Part shown: piece by piece, positions 1 through 12,405 of the stretch
How positions within the stretch are numbered: the stretch's first letter is position 1
Layout of the letters: each line of letters opens with the position of its first letter
NCBI RefSeq assembly: GCF_015832195.1
Contig: NC_052017.1
Span: 105,678,429 to 105,742,428 of the forward strand
Reading direction: 5' to 3'
Origin: Motacilla alba alba
Lineage: Eukaryota > Chordata > Aves > Passeriformes > Motacillidae
Length of the DNA stretch: 64,000 nt
The notes under the pieces: generated by a model
Told to the model about the DNA's origin: nothing
The model's input: only the letters and a program-made list of their open reading frames with translations
The model's database searches: none
Translations under genes and position numbers: made by a program

Positions 1-1368
1 GAGTCAGACAGAAGGAAGATGCAGGCAAGCCCTCCCTGGTGCAGGAAGCTCCATTTTCTGTGTCTGTGGTCTTCAGGACTGTGGCCTGCCATATTGGAGA
101 AGCCCCATGGAGAAGGGTGTCCAGTCCATGTTGTCTGTACCCCTCTTTCACTCTGAATTTCCATGACAATCATTTAGAATCTGTCTTTTTGGTGTTTTCA
201 GAAGCCTCTACCTTCATAGCTTTACTGAATGGAAGAAAATGTTCTGAGGGATGTTCCTCTTGAGTGCTGTGACCTGCAAGAAGTGGGGTGAGAGCAGGGT
301 ATTCCTGAGCCCTGGGAGGGCTGTACTGACCCTCCAACATGCAGCTGCTGCTCTTCAGATTCTGAAGTAAAACTGGGAGGCACAAAAATCAAAAAGGGTC
401 ACAAGTGCCTCTGAAATAAATTAGATTGCAAGCTCCCCATGGACCCAAGCTGCTGTTGTGGGGTAACCACTGCCAAAGCAGAGTTTGCTTAAAAATACTT
501 GCAATGTTTCTTATGAGCTCACCAATGAGTGCAAATCCTTTCACTGCCTGCAAGGTTCGTTAATGTCATTGCAGTGTTTGTGAAAGCAAAATGGAAATAT
601 AGGGCAACTAATGAAAACAAAGGTTAAATACAATTTCCCAGCTTCTCAAGGGAACAGGGTTTTTTTCAGGAGACAAATTTCTGTCTATATGTGAGAAATT
701 GTGCAGCTTCCTTCTTTTACCCTTTCCTTAAAATTTTATACAAAACTTGATCATAAAGAGGAAGGACATAGTAAAATAGTGTCTATTTGGAACAGAATAT
801 GGCATTATAGACTAGAGTACATGAGAAAAATCAATAGCTTTGTATAAGCGTGAAGTCCATAATCACTCTGCAGACATACCTTGGAGAATTTATGCATTTT
901 AACTGTCTTTGTATAAGACCTTCCAGGGAACTGCACATAATAATAATTAATCATGTAATTAATACTTAATTTACAAAGGAAACAGTATGCCCCACTCTCC
1001 TGCAGAGGCACTTGGGGTGATAAGCAACAGAAAAATAGAATTCAAATAAAAATAACTCATTAAAAGGAAGTCAAGAAAGATAATAAATGAAGGAGGAAAG
1101 ATGTGCCACTGCAGATGAATAAACAGAACAGAAAATGCTTAAAAACTCCCAGCCTCATCCTGCTTCTAACAAGATTCCCATTTGCTTTGGTGGAGACAGG
1201 GATATATCATTGAGAGCCTTTGGAAATCCTCATGTGATGCCTTACAAAAGCAGAAAACATATCCATCTTCTATCAAAGCCTAGTGGGTTTGTGAGCTGGA
1301 AGTCTGAGCACGCTTTGTAGTCATGAATAAAGCCTACTAAGTGAACTGACCACCACTTACTGGCGAGC
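1..1368. other. noncoding, nothing recognised
   Basis: No recognisable gene or repeat was found. The sequence is AT-leaning, and its short frames on both strands lack paired splice sites or family motifs. It could be intronic or intergenic. Confidence 0.5.
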
Positions 1369-1419
1369 TTACTGCCTTCTCCAAAATAGATTCAGGAAGA
1401 CTAAACAGGCGCTGACTTT

Positions 1420-1610
1420 TTCCAAAGTTGGCTTAGCCCCGTGTCTGTCAATTCCACTCTTTACTATGGCTATAGGCATTTTCCTGGTGCCAGAGTAAGG
1501 CTTGCTGGTCTGTAGTTTTTGAAAATCACCCTTGCTAAGCTTTCCTAAAGACTGTGTCATGGCTGCCATTTTTCAAGCCTGTGTTACAAAATAGGACCAT
1601 CAGATAAACT
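1420..1610 (-). repeat. possible old CR1/L3-like LINE remnant
   Basis: A 66-codon minus-strand frame overlaps this stretch. On the plus strand the order of phrases (a 'ctggtctgtagtt' motif, then a 'gccatttttcaagcctg' motif) resembles the antisense of a CR1/L3-type LINE reverse-transcriptase region as I remember it from bird and reptile sequence. No catalytic motif is visible. This is a recollection-based resemblance, so confidence is low. A repeat-library search would settle it. Confidence 0.25.
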
Positions 1611-3081
1611 AAGATTCAAACTAAATTTGGTGGTGATCAACTTCATATTTGAGTTCTTTCAGAGCTTTTGGGTTAAAAAAAAAAAATCCTACCTCCTGAT
1701 TTGTTATGATTTGAATTACTAATTTTCCCTGAAACATCGTCACTGATACTTTTCTTGTAATACATTTTTCAAGCTCATTCCCCATGTGTGAGGTGTGAAA
1801 ACTTTCTAGCTTCTGACGTGCATGCTAATACAAATAAATTGGGTAGATTTTGCAATGTTTCCCTTTGATGAGTTTTGATCCCACAAACTTTCTTGTAGGT
1901 CTTTTTGCTTTTTTCCTCTCCCTTTCTTTCTTTTTGCCTCTTTCTAGAGGCAGACGCTTCTCAGTCTTTCTTGCTTTCACTAGTATATCATAGCATGCAT
2001 ATATATAAAATTTAGATGAATATTATAAATTTAAATATTCATATTCTTATCAGTTTCTTCACCTATGCATGAATTCCACTTTTTTTTTTTTTTTAAATGC
2101 CTTTTTACTTTTAATAGCCTCCTTTCTTCTAACATTTATCCATACTGGCATGCTTGAATCTTTTGGAGCAATATATCTTTAAGCTGAGCTTCTGATGTGG
2201 TAGTCCTTAGACACCTCCCACAACAGCAAAAGCACATTTTATATTATAGAAGCCCTCTTTATTTTGCTTTAAATTATTTGCTGATGTTTCTGTAGCTCTA
2301 CTTTTAAAAATCAAGTGTTACTTAGTGTGATCTTTAGAAATTTTTCCCTCTGAAAGGAAAAGGCACTGAATCTGAATGCATTATATTCACTATTATAGGG
2401 TCACAGCTGCATCTTGAACCTTCTTTTAAAATCCTACTTAAAACCAAGTAAAACTACAATTTACACCTCTTCTTGCAAATGGTCACACTAGCTAATCCAA
2501 GGAGTTGTTTCCCGTGTCTGAAAAACAGCCCTCGCGTTACAGCTGACACAGAGGTGCAGCATGTAGGAACATCTGATCATTGTATGCTTTCCCAGGTTTG
2601 TTTATCTCTCTTCCTCTGTGGGATGTGGAAGACTAAAGACCTGCACTGCTCAATGTGTGTGGAATTCCAAGCCACATCACAAATGATTTCTAAGGTGATT
2701 ATTTAATCCTACATTCCCTAGTACTTTAAAAACTCAATGAACTTGTTGACTGAGTTTCCTTTGTATCATAGCATTACAATGGGTCACTGATCATCTTTGT
2801 TCTCCTAAATAACAGGTGTGACTATAGGGATACTTCCATTTCAAACCTGACATTTCAGCTCTTCCATCTTAGCTGTAGGACTCCTGATGTTTGTTTACAG
2901 TCGCCAATATATTTACAGTGGTCTGGTGATCACTATGTCTGCAGTGATCTAGTCACTTCATTGTGGATTTTTGTCTTACTGTTACCCTAAATTGCGGAGT
3001 TGCTCTGACTCCAACACTTCAGCACTATGAAACATCTCTCCCCACCTTGTGCCCGTCCACTCATGTTTTTCCCTGTGCTGG
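1611..3081. other. noncoding, AT-rich with pyrimidine tract
   Basis: It holds a pyrimidine-rich run at about 1900-1966 that ends like a splice acceptor but opens no convincing exon. There is an AT-rich inverted repeat near 2017-2041 (arms TGAATATT and AATATTCA) and a T15 run at 2080-2094. No gene was recognised. Confidence 0.45.
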
Positions 3082-3294
3082 CAAAAAAAACCCCAAAAAA
3101 ACAAAACACCAAAAAACCTCAAAAAACCAAAAAAACCCACCAAAACCAACCAACCAACCAAAACCCAAAAAACCACCAAAAAAACCCCAAAACAAACAAA
3201 AAAACCCACCCAAAAAGCAACAACAACAACAAAAACCACCAAACCCCAAACCAAAATAAAAATACAAAACCCCCCCAAAACCCAAAAAACTCAC
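3082..3294. repeat. A/C-rich low-complexity tract
   Basis: About 213 bases consist almost only of A and C on the plus strand, with one G near 3218 and a few T. Short A runs alternate with short C runs rather than forming one perfect microsatellite. The tract opens several frames on both strands (Lys/Pro/Asn/Gln-rich on plus, Phe/Gly/Trp/Val-rich on minus). These are composition artefacts and not genes. The strand asymmetry would suit triplex or other non-B structure, which is inference. Confidence 0.9.
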
Positions 3295-6200
3295 TTTTAA
3301 GCTTTTTGAGGTCTTTCATATGGAAAGTATTTGGGAGCCTTTCCCAAGTCTTTTTTCTCAGAGCTTGATCAAGTAGAGAGACTTCTGTGCACAGCAGCCA
3401 ACACAAAGCCCACAAAATGCCAAATGAGCTCCATCTCCCAGTGGAGCTGACTTCAGGGAACTCAGCAAAACTTATCTTCCAACAACAGGTCATGGTTTTG
3501 GGAGAAGTTAGCACCTACAAGACCATCTGAAATCCCAGAATTTGCAGGATATTTAAGACAACTGTGGTTTGATGCTTTACATCATCCTTTGGAAAGCCAC
3601 AAAGTAGTACACACCAAGAGATGAAATCCAATAGACTTTTTTTTGTATTTAATGGGTTGTTTTTCCTTGTATTTCTGTACTTCCTCCACAAGCAAATAGT
3701 ACCCTAGTGAGGCACAAGAATGAAGTCAGAATTTGCAACTGTGGCAGAGAAACTATTAGAAGTCTATAAATAAATATTTTTATTGCAACAGTGCTGCATG
3801 AGCCAGTTCTTTCTGGAAACCATATTCACACTGAGATGGGCTGGGGGACTATGTTGGGTTACCAGTGGTGGTTACTTGGAAGTGTTTGTCTGGGAGACAT
3901 GTGCAGCCTTCTCAGTATTCTCATTCAGTTGTGTAATTCCAAGCCCTGCAGTGTTGTTATCCCTTAAGAAAACTTCTTTCTATTTCAGAAGCACCAACTC
4001 TGAATGTTAAATTGAAAGGAGATAAAAAAGAATCACAGTGGTAAAAGCTGTACAATTTCTGCCCTCTTCATTATACAACAAGCTGGTTCAGTATTTGCTT
4101 CTTTACATTTTTATGCAGATATAAAAGGCTACTTTGGGAAATCTCTAACACTATTATTAAATGTCACTGAGCAGAGCTGAGTATAGCGATGACTCATCCT
4201 CAAAAGATTTGATTTAGTACACATTAAGTTCTCACGTGTTTAGTTCTCATTTTTGACTATACCAACCAGAGTGCCCAGGTCTAAAGTAAGCACAGTAATT
4301 CACATCAGCAGAAGTCCTTCCTCTAGTTTCAGTGGTCTTTAGATTGAAAGCTTAGTAAGAAAGAATGTTCTGAAATGAAATGAAAGAGATTTCAATATTC
4401 TTAATTATGAGTAATAATTATCTATAATCATAAAGTGCAACTTAAAAATCAGGCCTTATTGTGCTACACTGCCCAGACAGTGGAATAGAGTCTTTCTCAT
4501 AAATCTATAAAAAAATAAATCATAAATCTATAAAAATCCAGACACAGTGTTGCGAAGGGATGTGGTCCACCATGAAGATACATGCCATGGCAGAGGCAAA
4601 TGTCATGTTGGTTCAATTTCTGTTTCAACAGGATAAGAAAGAAAAGAATAAGGGAAGGAAAAAGAATTTTGAAGGAAGACAGGGTGAAAGAAAGCACTAG
4701 CAGAAGGAAGACTGATAGTTTAGAAGTGAAATAAAGGTGGAGATCCTAGAGAATGGGAAGGGCGTGGGTGTTGAAAGCATCAGCATGGAGTCTGGTATAT
4801 GAGTGATCAGAATATGCCTACCAAAAAACTAGGAGAGATTCCTTAATTTGAACAGTATTAATTTGGAATGGCCTGAAAAGCCTCGTGTGTCAATGGACTT
4901 ATTTCAAGTATGACAGATAATGCTCTCTGCAACCCTGATGCAGTTGCTTCCCACTCAAATAATTCTATATATTAGATAGCACCTAAGCAGTCACCAGACT
5001 TAGGGAGTGACAGGAGAAAAACTCCACTTTTAACCAATAATGTGGCCACATTTAAGCTTTTTGGAACTATGAGTTTGGATCTAGACTTTCACGCATCCTG
5101 TGGTCCTAGGAAGGAAAGCTTGTTTTGCTTTGTTATTCCAGTGGTATTTAAATTATGGACTTAGCCTGGAGAAGTTTAGCTATGAAACCCCAGTAGACAG
5201 CTAGTGAAATGGGAAATGTTTATAACACTCCAAACTTCCTCTGTGTTTCAGACAAGCATAAGAGATCTGCATGAATAGCTAAAACATTGTCGAATAAGGA
5301 AAGGAATCTTCCATCTTACCCTTTTAGAATTGAACATCAACATTTATTCACACTTTCCTGAGCTGATTGAACAATTATTTCTGTGAAGAAAATGGATTTG
5401 AGACTCTGTTATTCTAGGGAATCTTCGTATTAACTTCCTTAAGTTGAGGGGCTTTACTGGCAGTGGATCTTCACAGTAGGATGTGGCTGTTGCACTCAGA
5501 GACTCCCCGCTTTTGGCAGGTATTCATCCTTATGACTTCTATTTCCCTTGTAAAGTCCAAGAGACATCAGGGAAGGAAACAGGGAGAAGAAATGGGACAG
5601 TGCTGGAGAGCTGCTCTGTCAGAGGCAGTGGGAAGCACAGAAGAAATTAGAACAGCTCTGAGTTTCTGTAATTTTCACAGCAGGTTGGACATGCAGAGTT
5701 GCTGAGAATTAACACCTGTGTTTCTGTAGATGCAAATCCTCAGGAGAACTGTCACAGACTTTGATAGAGATGGAAGCAGCAGGGTTCTGCTGAAACTGAA
5801 AGGCATCCCCTGGAAATATTCTCAATGCCTCAAGGATTTAAGGTGAATGCTATTCTCCTTGCAACAAAGATAACAATTTTAGGTATCATGGATGCATGAA
5901 GATGCTATGACACTAGCATATAAATATGGAGGTGGGTGCTTATGTCTATAAAATACTCCAGGAAAGTTGGAAAACTGAAGTTTTAAAACGGAATTAATTT
6001 CTATGTTACAAAATTAATTTAAATGAAATACCTTTTTTGAGAAGGAGTCTGTAACAGAACAGAATTGCATGTGACAGCAGTCATTGATCGACTCACTAAT
6101 GTTTGAGGATTTGACAAGTTACTGCTGGTGGAGAGGCCAAGGACAGCACAACTTGCAGTTGGAAGCCTGCTTGAGATGAACAAGAAGTCAAGTGTTAAGA

Positions 6201-7313
6201 GAGAAGTTGTAAAAGATGAGGAGACAAAAAAGCATTCCTAAGATGAGAGACAAATACAGCACATTATCGCAGTAGAGGAGAGGCTACAGAGGAAGTGGTG
6301 GAACTTTCAACAGTAAAAAAGGGACAGAACCAAATGTGGGAATAAACAAGGAAACAGGGAAGGCATACTACTCATCAGGCCTTAAAATGTAATTTTAATC
6401 ATTTCATTTCATCACTGAATCCATTTCAGCACATTTAATAATACAATGGTTGAATTAGAATACCCTAATTGCATTCACTGTAAGACCTTGTGGAAAGATT
6501 ATTAAATTTCCCTGGTTTTGAGCAATTCAGTTACATCATGCCAAATGTGGGCAGAAAGGAAAAAAAATCACTTCCCCTGTGCAGTGTTAGTGATATATAA
6601 AGCAAAGGAGAATCAATTTAATACATCACCACTGCAATGTGAATTTCTAGAATCATTGAGCTGAAAAGTACAATCCCACCAGTCTGGTACCATGAAAATG
6701 AAAGTTGATGTCTGCCTGGATCAATTTTATAATGAAAATAATGGCATCACTCTGGGCACAAGATTTAAAGCCTTCAAGGCTTTGGGAAAGACACACTCAG
6801 TAACCTACATACGAAAGTAGATTGATTGAGAGTGGCTGGAACACACATAATGCTGACATTTTTACCCATCGTGGCCTTTATCAAGACTGATAGGCTGAAA
6901 CATTGTCTTTCTGAATGTTCCCACCGCTTTCATGTGTAAGCTCCTGGGTTTGCATTAACTCTTGAGGCTTTCATGAGGTGTGTGTGGCACATCTGATATA
7001 CCACTGGATATGTCTTGATGATGTAAAGAAAATGACCTAAATTCATCCTACATTTAGATGCCTCAGAAGGAAGAGGTTATTTTCACTCTTTAGTTTTCTT
7101 TTTACAAACAACAAAGTCTAGAACACGATCAGTTCTGAGACCAAACAGCCTTTTGTGCAGATATAAACTTTGGACATGCAGGAACATGTACAGGAAATTT
7201 TACCTTTTGCTGGGTGCCCGACCCTGGCAAATGACACGCGTACTTTACAACCTCTGAACCTCTGGCCCCTGCAGATTCACAGAGAGGTGGTACCACTCAG
7301 CCAAGACTTTGTA
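3295..7313. other. noncoding, with a 17-bp direct repeat
   Basis: No gene was recognised over about 4 kb. A 17-base AT-rich word occurs twice, at 4497-4513 and 4520-4536, six bases apart. The stretch 6370-6670 is rich in homeodomain-like TAATT/ATTA words and could be a conserved noncoding element, which cannot be judged from one sequence. Confidence 0.45.
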
Positions 7314-8093
7314 TCATAGAATAATTAAGGTTGGGAAAAGACCTTTAAGATCATCAAGTCCAACCATTAACCAAGCACTGCCAAGTCCACCTCTGAACCA
7401 TGTTCCCAAGTGCTACATCTGTATGTCTTTTAAGTACATCCAGGGGTACATCCATGTACATCCATGACTCATCCACTTCCCTGGACAACCTGTTCCAATG
7501 CTCAACAAACCTTCCCCAGAAGAAATTTTTTCTAATGTTCAATTCAAACCTCTCCTGGCACAACCTGAGACAATTCCTTCTTCCCTTGTGACTTGATACA
7601 TGGGAGAAGAGATCGCTCCCACCTGGCTACAGCCTCCTTTCAGGTGGCTGTAGAGAGTGATAAGGTCCTCACTGAGCCTCCTTTTCTCCAGACCAAACAA
7701 ATCCAGCTCCCTCAGCCTCTCCTCATCAGACTTGTGCACCAAACCCTCCACCAGCTCCACTGCCTTCTCTGGACATGCTCCAGCATCTCAATATCTTTCT
7801 TGTAGTTAGGGGTCCAAAACCGAACACAGGATTCAAGGTGGCCTCACCTGTGATGAGTACAGAGGGACCATCACTGCCCTGGTCCTGCTGGCCACACTAT
7901 TCCTGAAACAGGCCAGGATGCCACTGGCCTTCTTGGCCACCTGGGCACACACTGGCTCATGTTCAGCCAGCTGTTGACCAGCACCCCCAGGTCCTTTTTG
8001 GCTGCCAGCCTTCCAGCCACTCTTCCCCCAGCCTGTAGCTATGTGTCTGCTGGGGTCAGTGGGACTCTTGAGAGCCAAGTGCAGGACCTGCTT
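7314..8093 (-). mobile_element. CR1 LINE, 5'-truncated, 3' end at left
   Basis: This is a non-LTR retrotransposon of the CR1 family. Read on the minus strand, the left end matches the characteristic CR1 3' terminus (…GGACTTGATGATCTT…, ending in a single TATTCTATGA-like unit). Upstream lie decayed pieces of ORF2: an 'RNSVASRTR' piece near 7840-7930, '[16 protein letters not shown]' near 7640-7730, and 'IRKNFF…HWNRL' near 7470-7540. The pieces lie in different frames, so ORF2 is broken by frameshifts. The reverse-transcriptase catalytic core is absent, which means the copy is 5'-truncated, as most CR1 copies are. It cannot move by itself. The right boundary, about 8093, is where similarity to my memory of the family fades. 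Confidence 0.93.
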
Positions 8094-8211
8094 AAACAGA
8101 TTCCAGCCCTAAAAAGAACTCAGCTGAAGGCTGTTAACATTCCAGTCTAAAATAAAGAAACTTGTTGATAATTACTAGTAGGAGAAAAAGTTAAGAAAGC
8201 AAGGAAGCAAA

Positions 8212-8237
8212 CTAAAATGAACTTGGGTTCATTTTAG
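8212..8237. repeat. perfect inverted repeat, 11-bp arms, 4-nt loop
   Basis: Arms at 8212-8222 (CTAAAATGAAC) and 8227-8237 (GTTCATTTTAG) are exact reverse complements around TTGG. The hairpin lies 118 bases to the right of the CR1 edge. No function is assigned. Confidence 0.85.
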
Positions 8238-11030
8238 GAAGTAAACAAAGGCTAATGAAAATGCTAATAAAGGAGAAAAAAACTTAATATGCTATTATGA
8301 AAACATATAGTAATTATGAACATTAACAGCATCAGAGGCTGGTGCAAAGAGAGTTGCTTGGTATTTCCCTGAAGATAAAAAGCATCTGTGTGCATCAGGA
8401 ATCATAATTTTTTGTTTCTCTGGGGTAGAGGATGATACGCAATTGCTAGGCCTCCATTTACTCTATACAAACGTTACCCTGTGCGACAGTGGCTGTCAAA
8501 AAGTATTCCATACCTAATGGCAAAAAGAAAATGTCTAATAAGATAGATTCACATGTTACCAATTAGGTGAACAAATCCATGGGAAGACTTCAAGTAAATT
8601 AAGTAAAATCTGTGGAATAACCTCAACACTTTCTGCTACTTTGCTCCAAAATGTCAACAAGTTTCCACAGTATTTCAAGAAGGAAGAAGGAGAAGCCCAA
8701 TGTGCCCCAAATTATTTACTCATGAAAAACCACAATCCAAAATAACAAAAAGTTTGGCAGAAAAATATAAAAATATCCAGCTGCATATTTTTAGAGAAAA
8801 AGGGACTTGATGATTGAAAAGGGGAAACTGTGGTTTATGCAAGATCTTAGTATTTTTGGTGCTTTGAATCAGATTAAACCAAAATGCAGACAGAACAAAA
8901 TGTGCTACATAAAATGAGAGATGAATAGTGTGGTTCTCTTGTGTCCCTGTACTGACAGTTTTGCCCTACAGTTAAACAGCTGTTGGGCCAAATTACTTGC
9001 TGATGCCATTTGTTGTGCCCCAATCATCTCAAAATGCAAGGAGAGAAAGCAAGAAGAGAATACACACGAAAAAGCGACTGAAGGGTAAAAGCATCATTTA
9101 TATCATGTACAAGCAGGCTTGGAATAGTTTGTTGCCTGGTTCCCTGCTTAGAGACCACACACTAGATGGACAGCCTTTCTTTGTTATCACTTGTGAGTTA
9201 ATACTACGTTTGAGATGGTGTCAGTGTGACACTACTGGACAAAAGGTCTTTATTTACCATGAAAGCTAATTAATATTATCCTAAAAGTTATGGACACAAT
9301 TAATAGATTTCCATGGTCAACATACCATTGAACAAACTACCCAATGCATATATTGACAGATAATCAAACATGATCGTAATAGAAAACTCATCTGTTTACA
9401 GGTTAAACTAAAAAGAGATCAAGGGAATGTATCCACAAGTTCAGAACTGACATTGAATACATTACCTCTCCAGAAATAAGCCCATATATTCCCTTTTCAA
9501 TGAGCAATCAGCCTAACCAAAAATGCAAACTTGAAGCCTCAGCAGTGAGGTTGTTGTAATTATTTACACATCAATGGTTTTGCCATATATTCTTGGTTGT
9601 GTTTTTTAGAGCAAGAAATGACTCAAGAGCCTTTGGGAGCTGAGAGCATATCTTGTCTTCCTCCTCAAATCATCAGCTGGGTAAACTGCTATTTATTAAC
9701 AAGTTCTTATAAATAGTGAAAGGATTTTTAACTGCAATGTTGCATACATTTTGGGTCATCCCAGTTCAAGAAGGATGAACTTCGCCTAAAATCCATCTTG
9801 TTAACTGGTGCTATGATGGCATGAAGAGTGTGGGAGCAATTTGCAATAGGAAAGACTGGAAGATTTTGACTTTCTCATGCTCAGAAAATGAAAGCTGGGA
9901 GGGACTTAAGCACACTCACACACACACAAAAAAGGTTTTAGCAAAAATAGGTCCTGGATTGGCTCTTTAATTATGAAGTCAAAAATCCTACCAGACTGGA
10001 AGATGGCACTTATGAACTTCTGGAAGGGCTTTTCAGGCAGTAGTATCTGAGAGAGCTGTGGGCTAGAGCTAATGAACTAAGAAATGTGATCTACTTTCAG
10101 TTTCCTAAAACTGTTATTTGTTTTCATATACAAGGTCTGTTTAAACTGTCTGCCCTGGGGAGCAGACTGAGGAGCTGGCTCTGGCTTCCAGTCACACACC
10201 TCCTGCTCCAGGGAAGAAGCACTCTGTGAGAAACTCCTCCTGCTGCTCTACCTCAGCACCGTTTCTTGGAACAGTCATGAAGTGAGAATTGTAGATCAAA
10301 GAGTAAATTATGGTACTGTTCTGATAATACTAACAGTGGAACTGGTTTATGCATTTATAGACATTATGAGGCCAAATAGCAAAGAAAAAGGAGTCTCAAA
10401 CCCAGCTGGTCAGTGTAAGCTCTTCCACGTAGGACCCATCTTCTCCATTCCCCTGTGCCTGTCCTTGGCTGGGCCTGCTGCAGTATCTTACAAAACTTAC
10501 AAATCTCCATACTGACGCCCCAAGAACTTATTTTCAGAATCTCTTCCAAATATTCATAGGCAATCTTGTGCCACTCCAATTCTCCCTTTTGAAGAAACAA
10601 GCAAAAACTTGTTGCTGAAATAAAATGTCTGAATTTTAGAAATGCTCCAATTCTTTGTTTCCGCTGACTTTTATGCACAATCAAATTAAGACATATTTTG
10701 AAATCTACATTTATCACATGTTCCTTACAGGCAATCTTGCAATCTTCTGACCCAGCCTCCACCTGCTCCCCCCAAAAGCTTTTTAGCGCTTTATACATTC
10801 CCTCTGGATATTCAGCTCTATCTGTTGCTACTGATGGAGTTGTTTGAGTTTCTTTCAAACTGTAGTTTTTGTCACGGAAATCTTGCATTCTAGATCTGTA
10901 TGTGATTTATCTGAAAAGCTGTCAAATCAATAAAATTTCACTTCAGCTGCCAGAAAAAAAAAAATAAATCTATGTGTTCGTTTCCCCCATGAGGATTTAA
11001 CTAGTCATTATGTAGCTGGTGATAAGTGAA

Positions 11031-11038
11031 TATAAAAG
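11031..11038 (+). promoter_or_regulatory. TATA-box-like motif
   Basis: TATAAAAG is followed directly by a G-rich run. It is a consensus TATA box by sequence only. No CpG island, initiator or downstream coding exon supports a promoter here, so it may be a chance occurrence. Confidence 0.15.
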
Positions 11039-11055
11039 GGGGGGCCTCTCATACC

Positions 11056-11074
11056 ACATGGCTTTTAGCCATGT
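11056..11074. repeat. short perfect hairpin
   Basis: Arms ACATGGCT (11056-11063) and AGCCATGT (11067-11074) are exact reverse complements around TTT. About 24 bases to the right, CCATGG occurs twice around a single A (11098-11110). Confidence 0.8.
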
Positions 11075-11626
11075 TCTTTCTTCCAAGCTGGCCTAGACCA
11101 TGGACCATGGCCTCTTCATTTCAGCTTGTTTCAGTTAAGGGTTCCTCTTTTCTTTTGTGTCCTGAGGAGAAAAAAACCCCTACAATGTAAGTCCACATGT
11201 TAAGCTGGTCACCTTTGTAGCAATCACACTTTAATGCCATTCTGGTACCAAAGCCAAGCTCTGCTGGATGCTGTCACAGCACGAGCTGGTACCAAAGGGG
11301 GAGAGGCAGCTTTTCCAACCAATTCAGTATTTCTCAGCCACTTTAAAATGTTTTACACTCTCTTGCTCTTTCCTCAGGCAATGGGACTGTGAACGTCAGA
11401 AATATGCAAGTGTATTTCAGCTACTAATACTGAGTTCTGCTGTTTCTGAGATTATTTATTTATGTATTTAAAAATGAATGTATATGAAAAGTTCCTGATT
11501 AAATGCCCTGGCTATAAGTTGATCATTGACAGAGGAATTATCGCATGCCTGGGATGAGGTCTGCATAATCCATTTAAAATCACATTAAAAATCAAGAAGG
11601 AAAACTTGACAGATAAAAAATTGACC

Positions 11627-11644
11627 TTTTTTTTTTTTTTTTTT
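11627..11644. repeat. poly-T run (18)
   Basis: Eighteen consecutive T, equivalent to a poly-A tail on the minus strand. No retrotransposed gene was recognised beside it. Confidence 0.95.
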
Positions 11645-11834
11645 GCTCCTGAAGGATGGAAAAAAACTTTACCAAAATTTTTTAAAACATTTTTGTATCC
11701 TTTTTCATGTATAAAAACATGAACAAATGGCAAGTACCTTCCCTCAGTAGCCCTAGATGTTTGATGCAATTTATTCTGTGTACTATCGGTGCACCTGAAT
11801 TAAATCTACGACAACTCAGGGGCTGCCTGAGCAC

Positions 11835-11910
11835 TAAATGACAAGTCTGAAACACATTTGACAATGACAAGAGTCTGAAACACTTAAATGACAAGAGTCT
11901 GAAACTCTTG
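11835..11910. repeat. tandem repeat, about 25-bp unit, 3 copies
   Basis: Three imperfect units share AATGACAAG(AG)TCTGAAAC: about 11835-11862, 11863-11885 and 11886-11910. The first unit lacks the AG dinucleotide of the other two and carries a longer tail. This is a small local minisatellite of unknown age. Confidence 0.9.
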
Positions 11911-12360
11911 TCTCCAGTGAGTTGAGAACGAAGAAAAGTGGTTCAGTCACTCCAGCCTGAGATTCACAATAAATCCCCAGCTCCACTCCAGACTTTCTGC
12001 ATGTCCAGGACACGGAAAGCTCCTAAGGATTCAAGCATACAGCCTTCAGTCCAAACACCAATTTTCAGAACCTGTGGAGGTAAGTCTCTTTAGTATCCAA
12101 ATATCTCTCAGAGAGGGTTCAAAGCAGCTGAGCTCCTGCTGGGTCAGCACAGCAGGGCTCTCAACTCCAGTAACACGCTTTTGCTTACCCTCTCACCCAG
12201 TCCTTAGGTCTGGATTAGATGTGCAGCCCTGGGTTTGGTGTCCCACGCTTCCCCAGGGGCAGAATGGGGTTAGCAGTGGCCCAGCAGAGCTGTTCACTGT
12301 TCAAGAGGTGCCAGGGGGGTGTCCAACTCCCTCCAGGATGCAGGAACACTACTTTGTGCT

Positions 12361-12405
12361 AAAAAAAAAAAAAAAAAAAAAAAAATAAAATAAAAAAAAA
12401 AAAAA
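12361..12405. repeat. A-rich tract (A25-T-A4-T-A14)
   Basis: Twenty-five A, then TAAAAT, then fourteen A. It could be the tail of a retroposed sequence on the plus strand, but the preceding 300 bases match no gene I recognise and no target-site duplication is obvious. Confidence 0.95.

Larger units (their letters stand above)
8094..11055. other. noncoding, with hairpin and short CA run
   Basis: No gene was recognised. It contains a perfect 11-base inverted repeat at 8212-8237 and a short CA run near 9915-9930. The 174-codon minus-strand frame at 10364-10888 has no recognised family and is near the chance limit for this composition. Confidence 0.4.

Noticed and set aside
2963..3514. Overlapping Lys/Pro/Asn-rich (plus) and Phe/Gly/Trp-rich (minus) open frames
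   Set aside because: They arise from the A/C low-complexity tract, which lacks stops in several frames. No start context or homology.
7833..8078. Short open frames in the CR1 element as host genes
   Set aside because: They are pieces of the CR1 ORF2 and flanking element sequence, in shifted frames.
12000..12080. Plus-strand exon ending at GAG|GTAAGT
   Set aside because: Donor is strong but the acceptor is weak, and both open frames are short without protein-like features.
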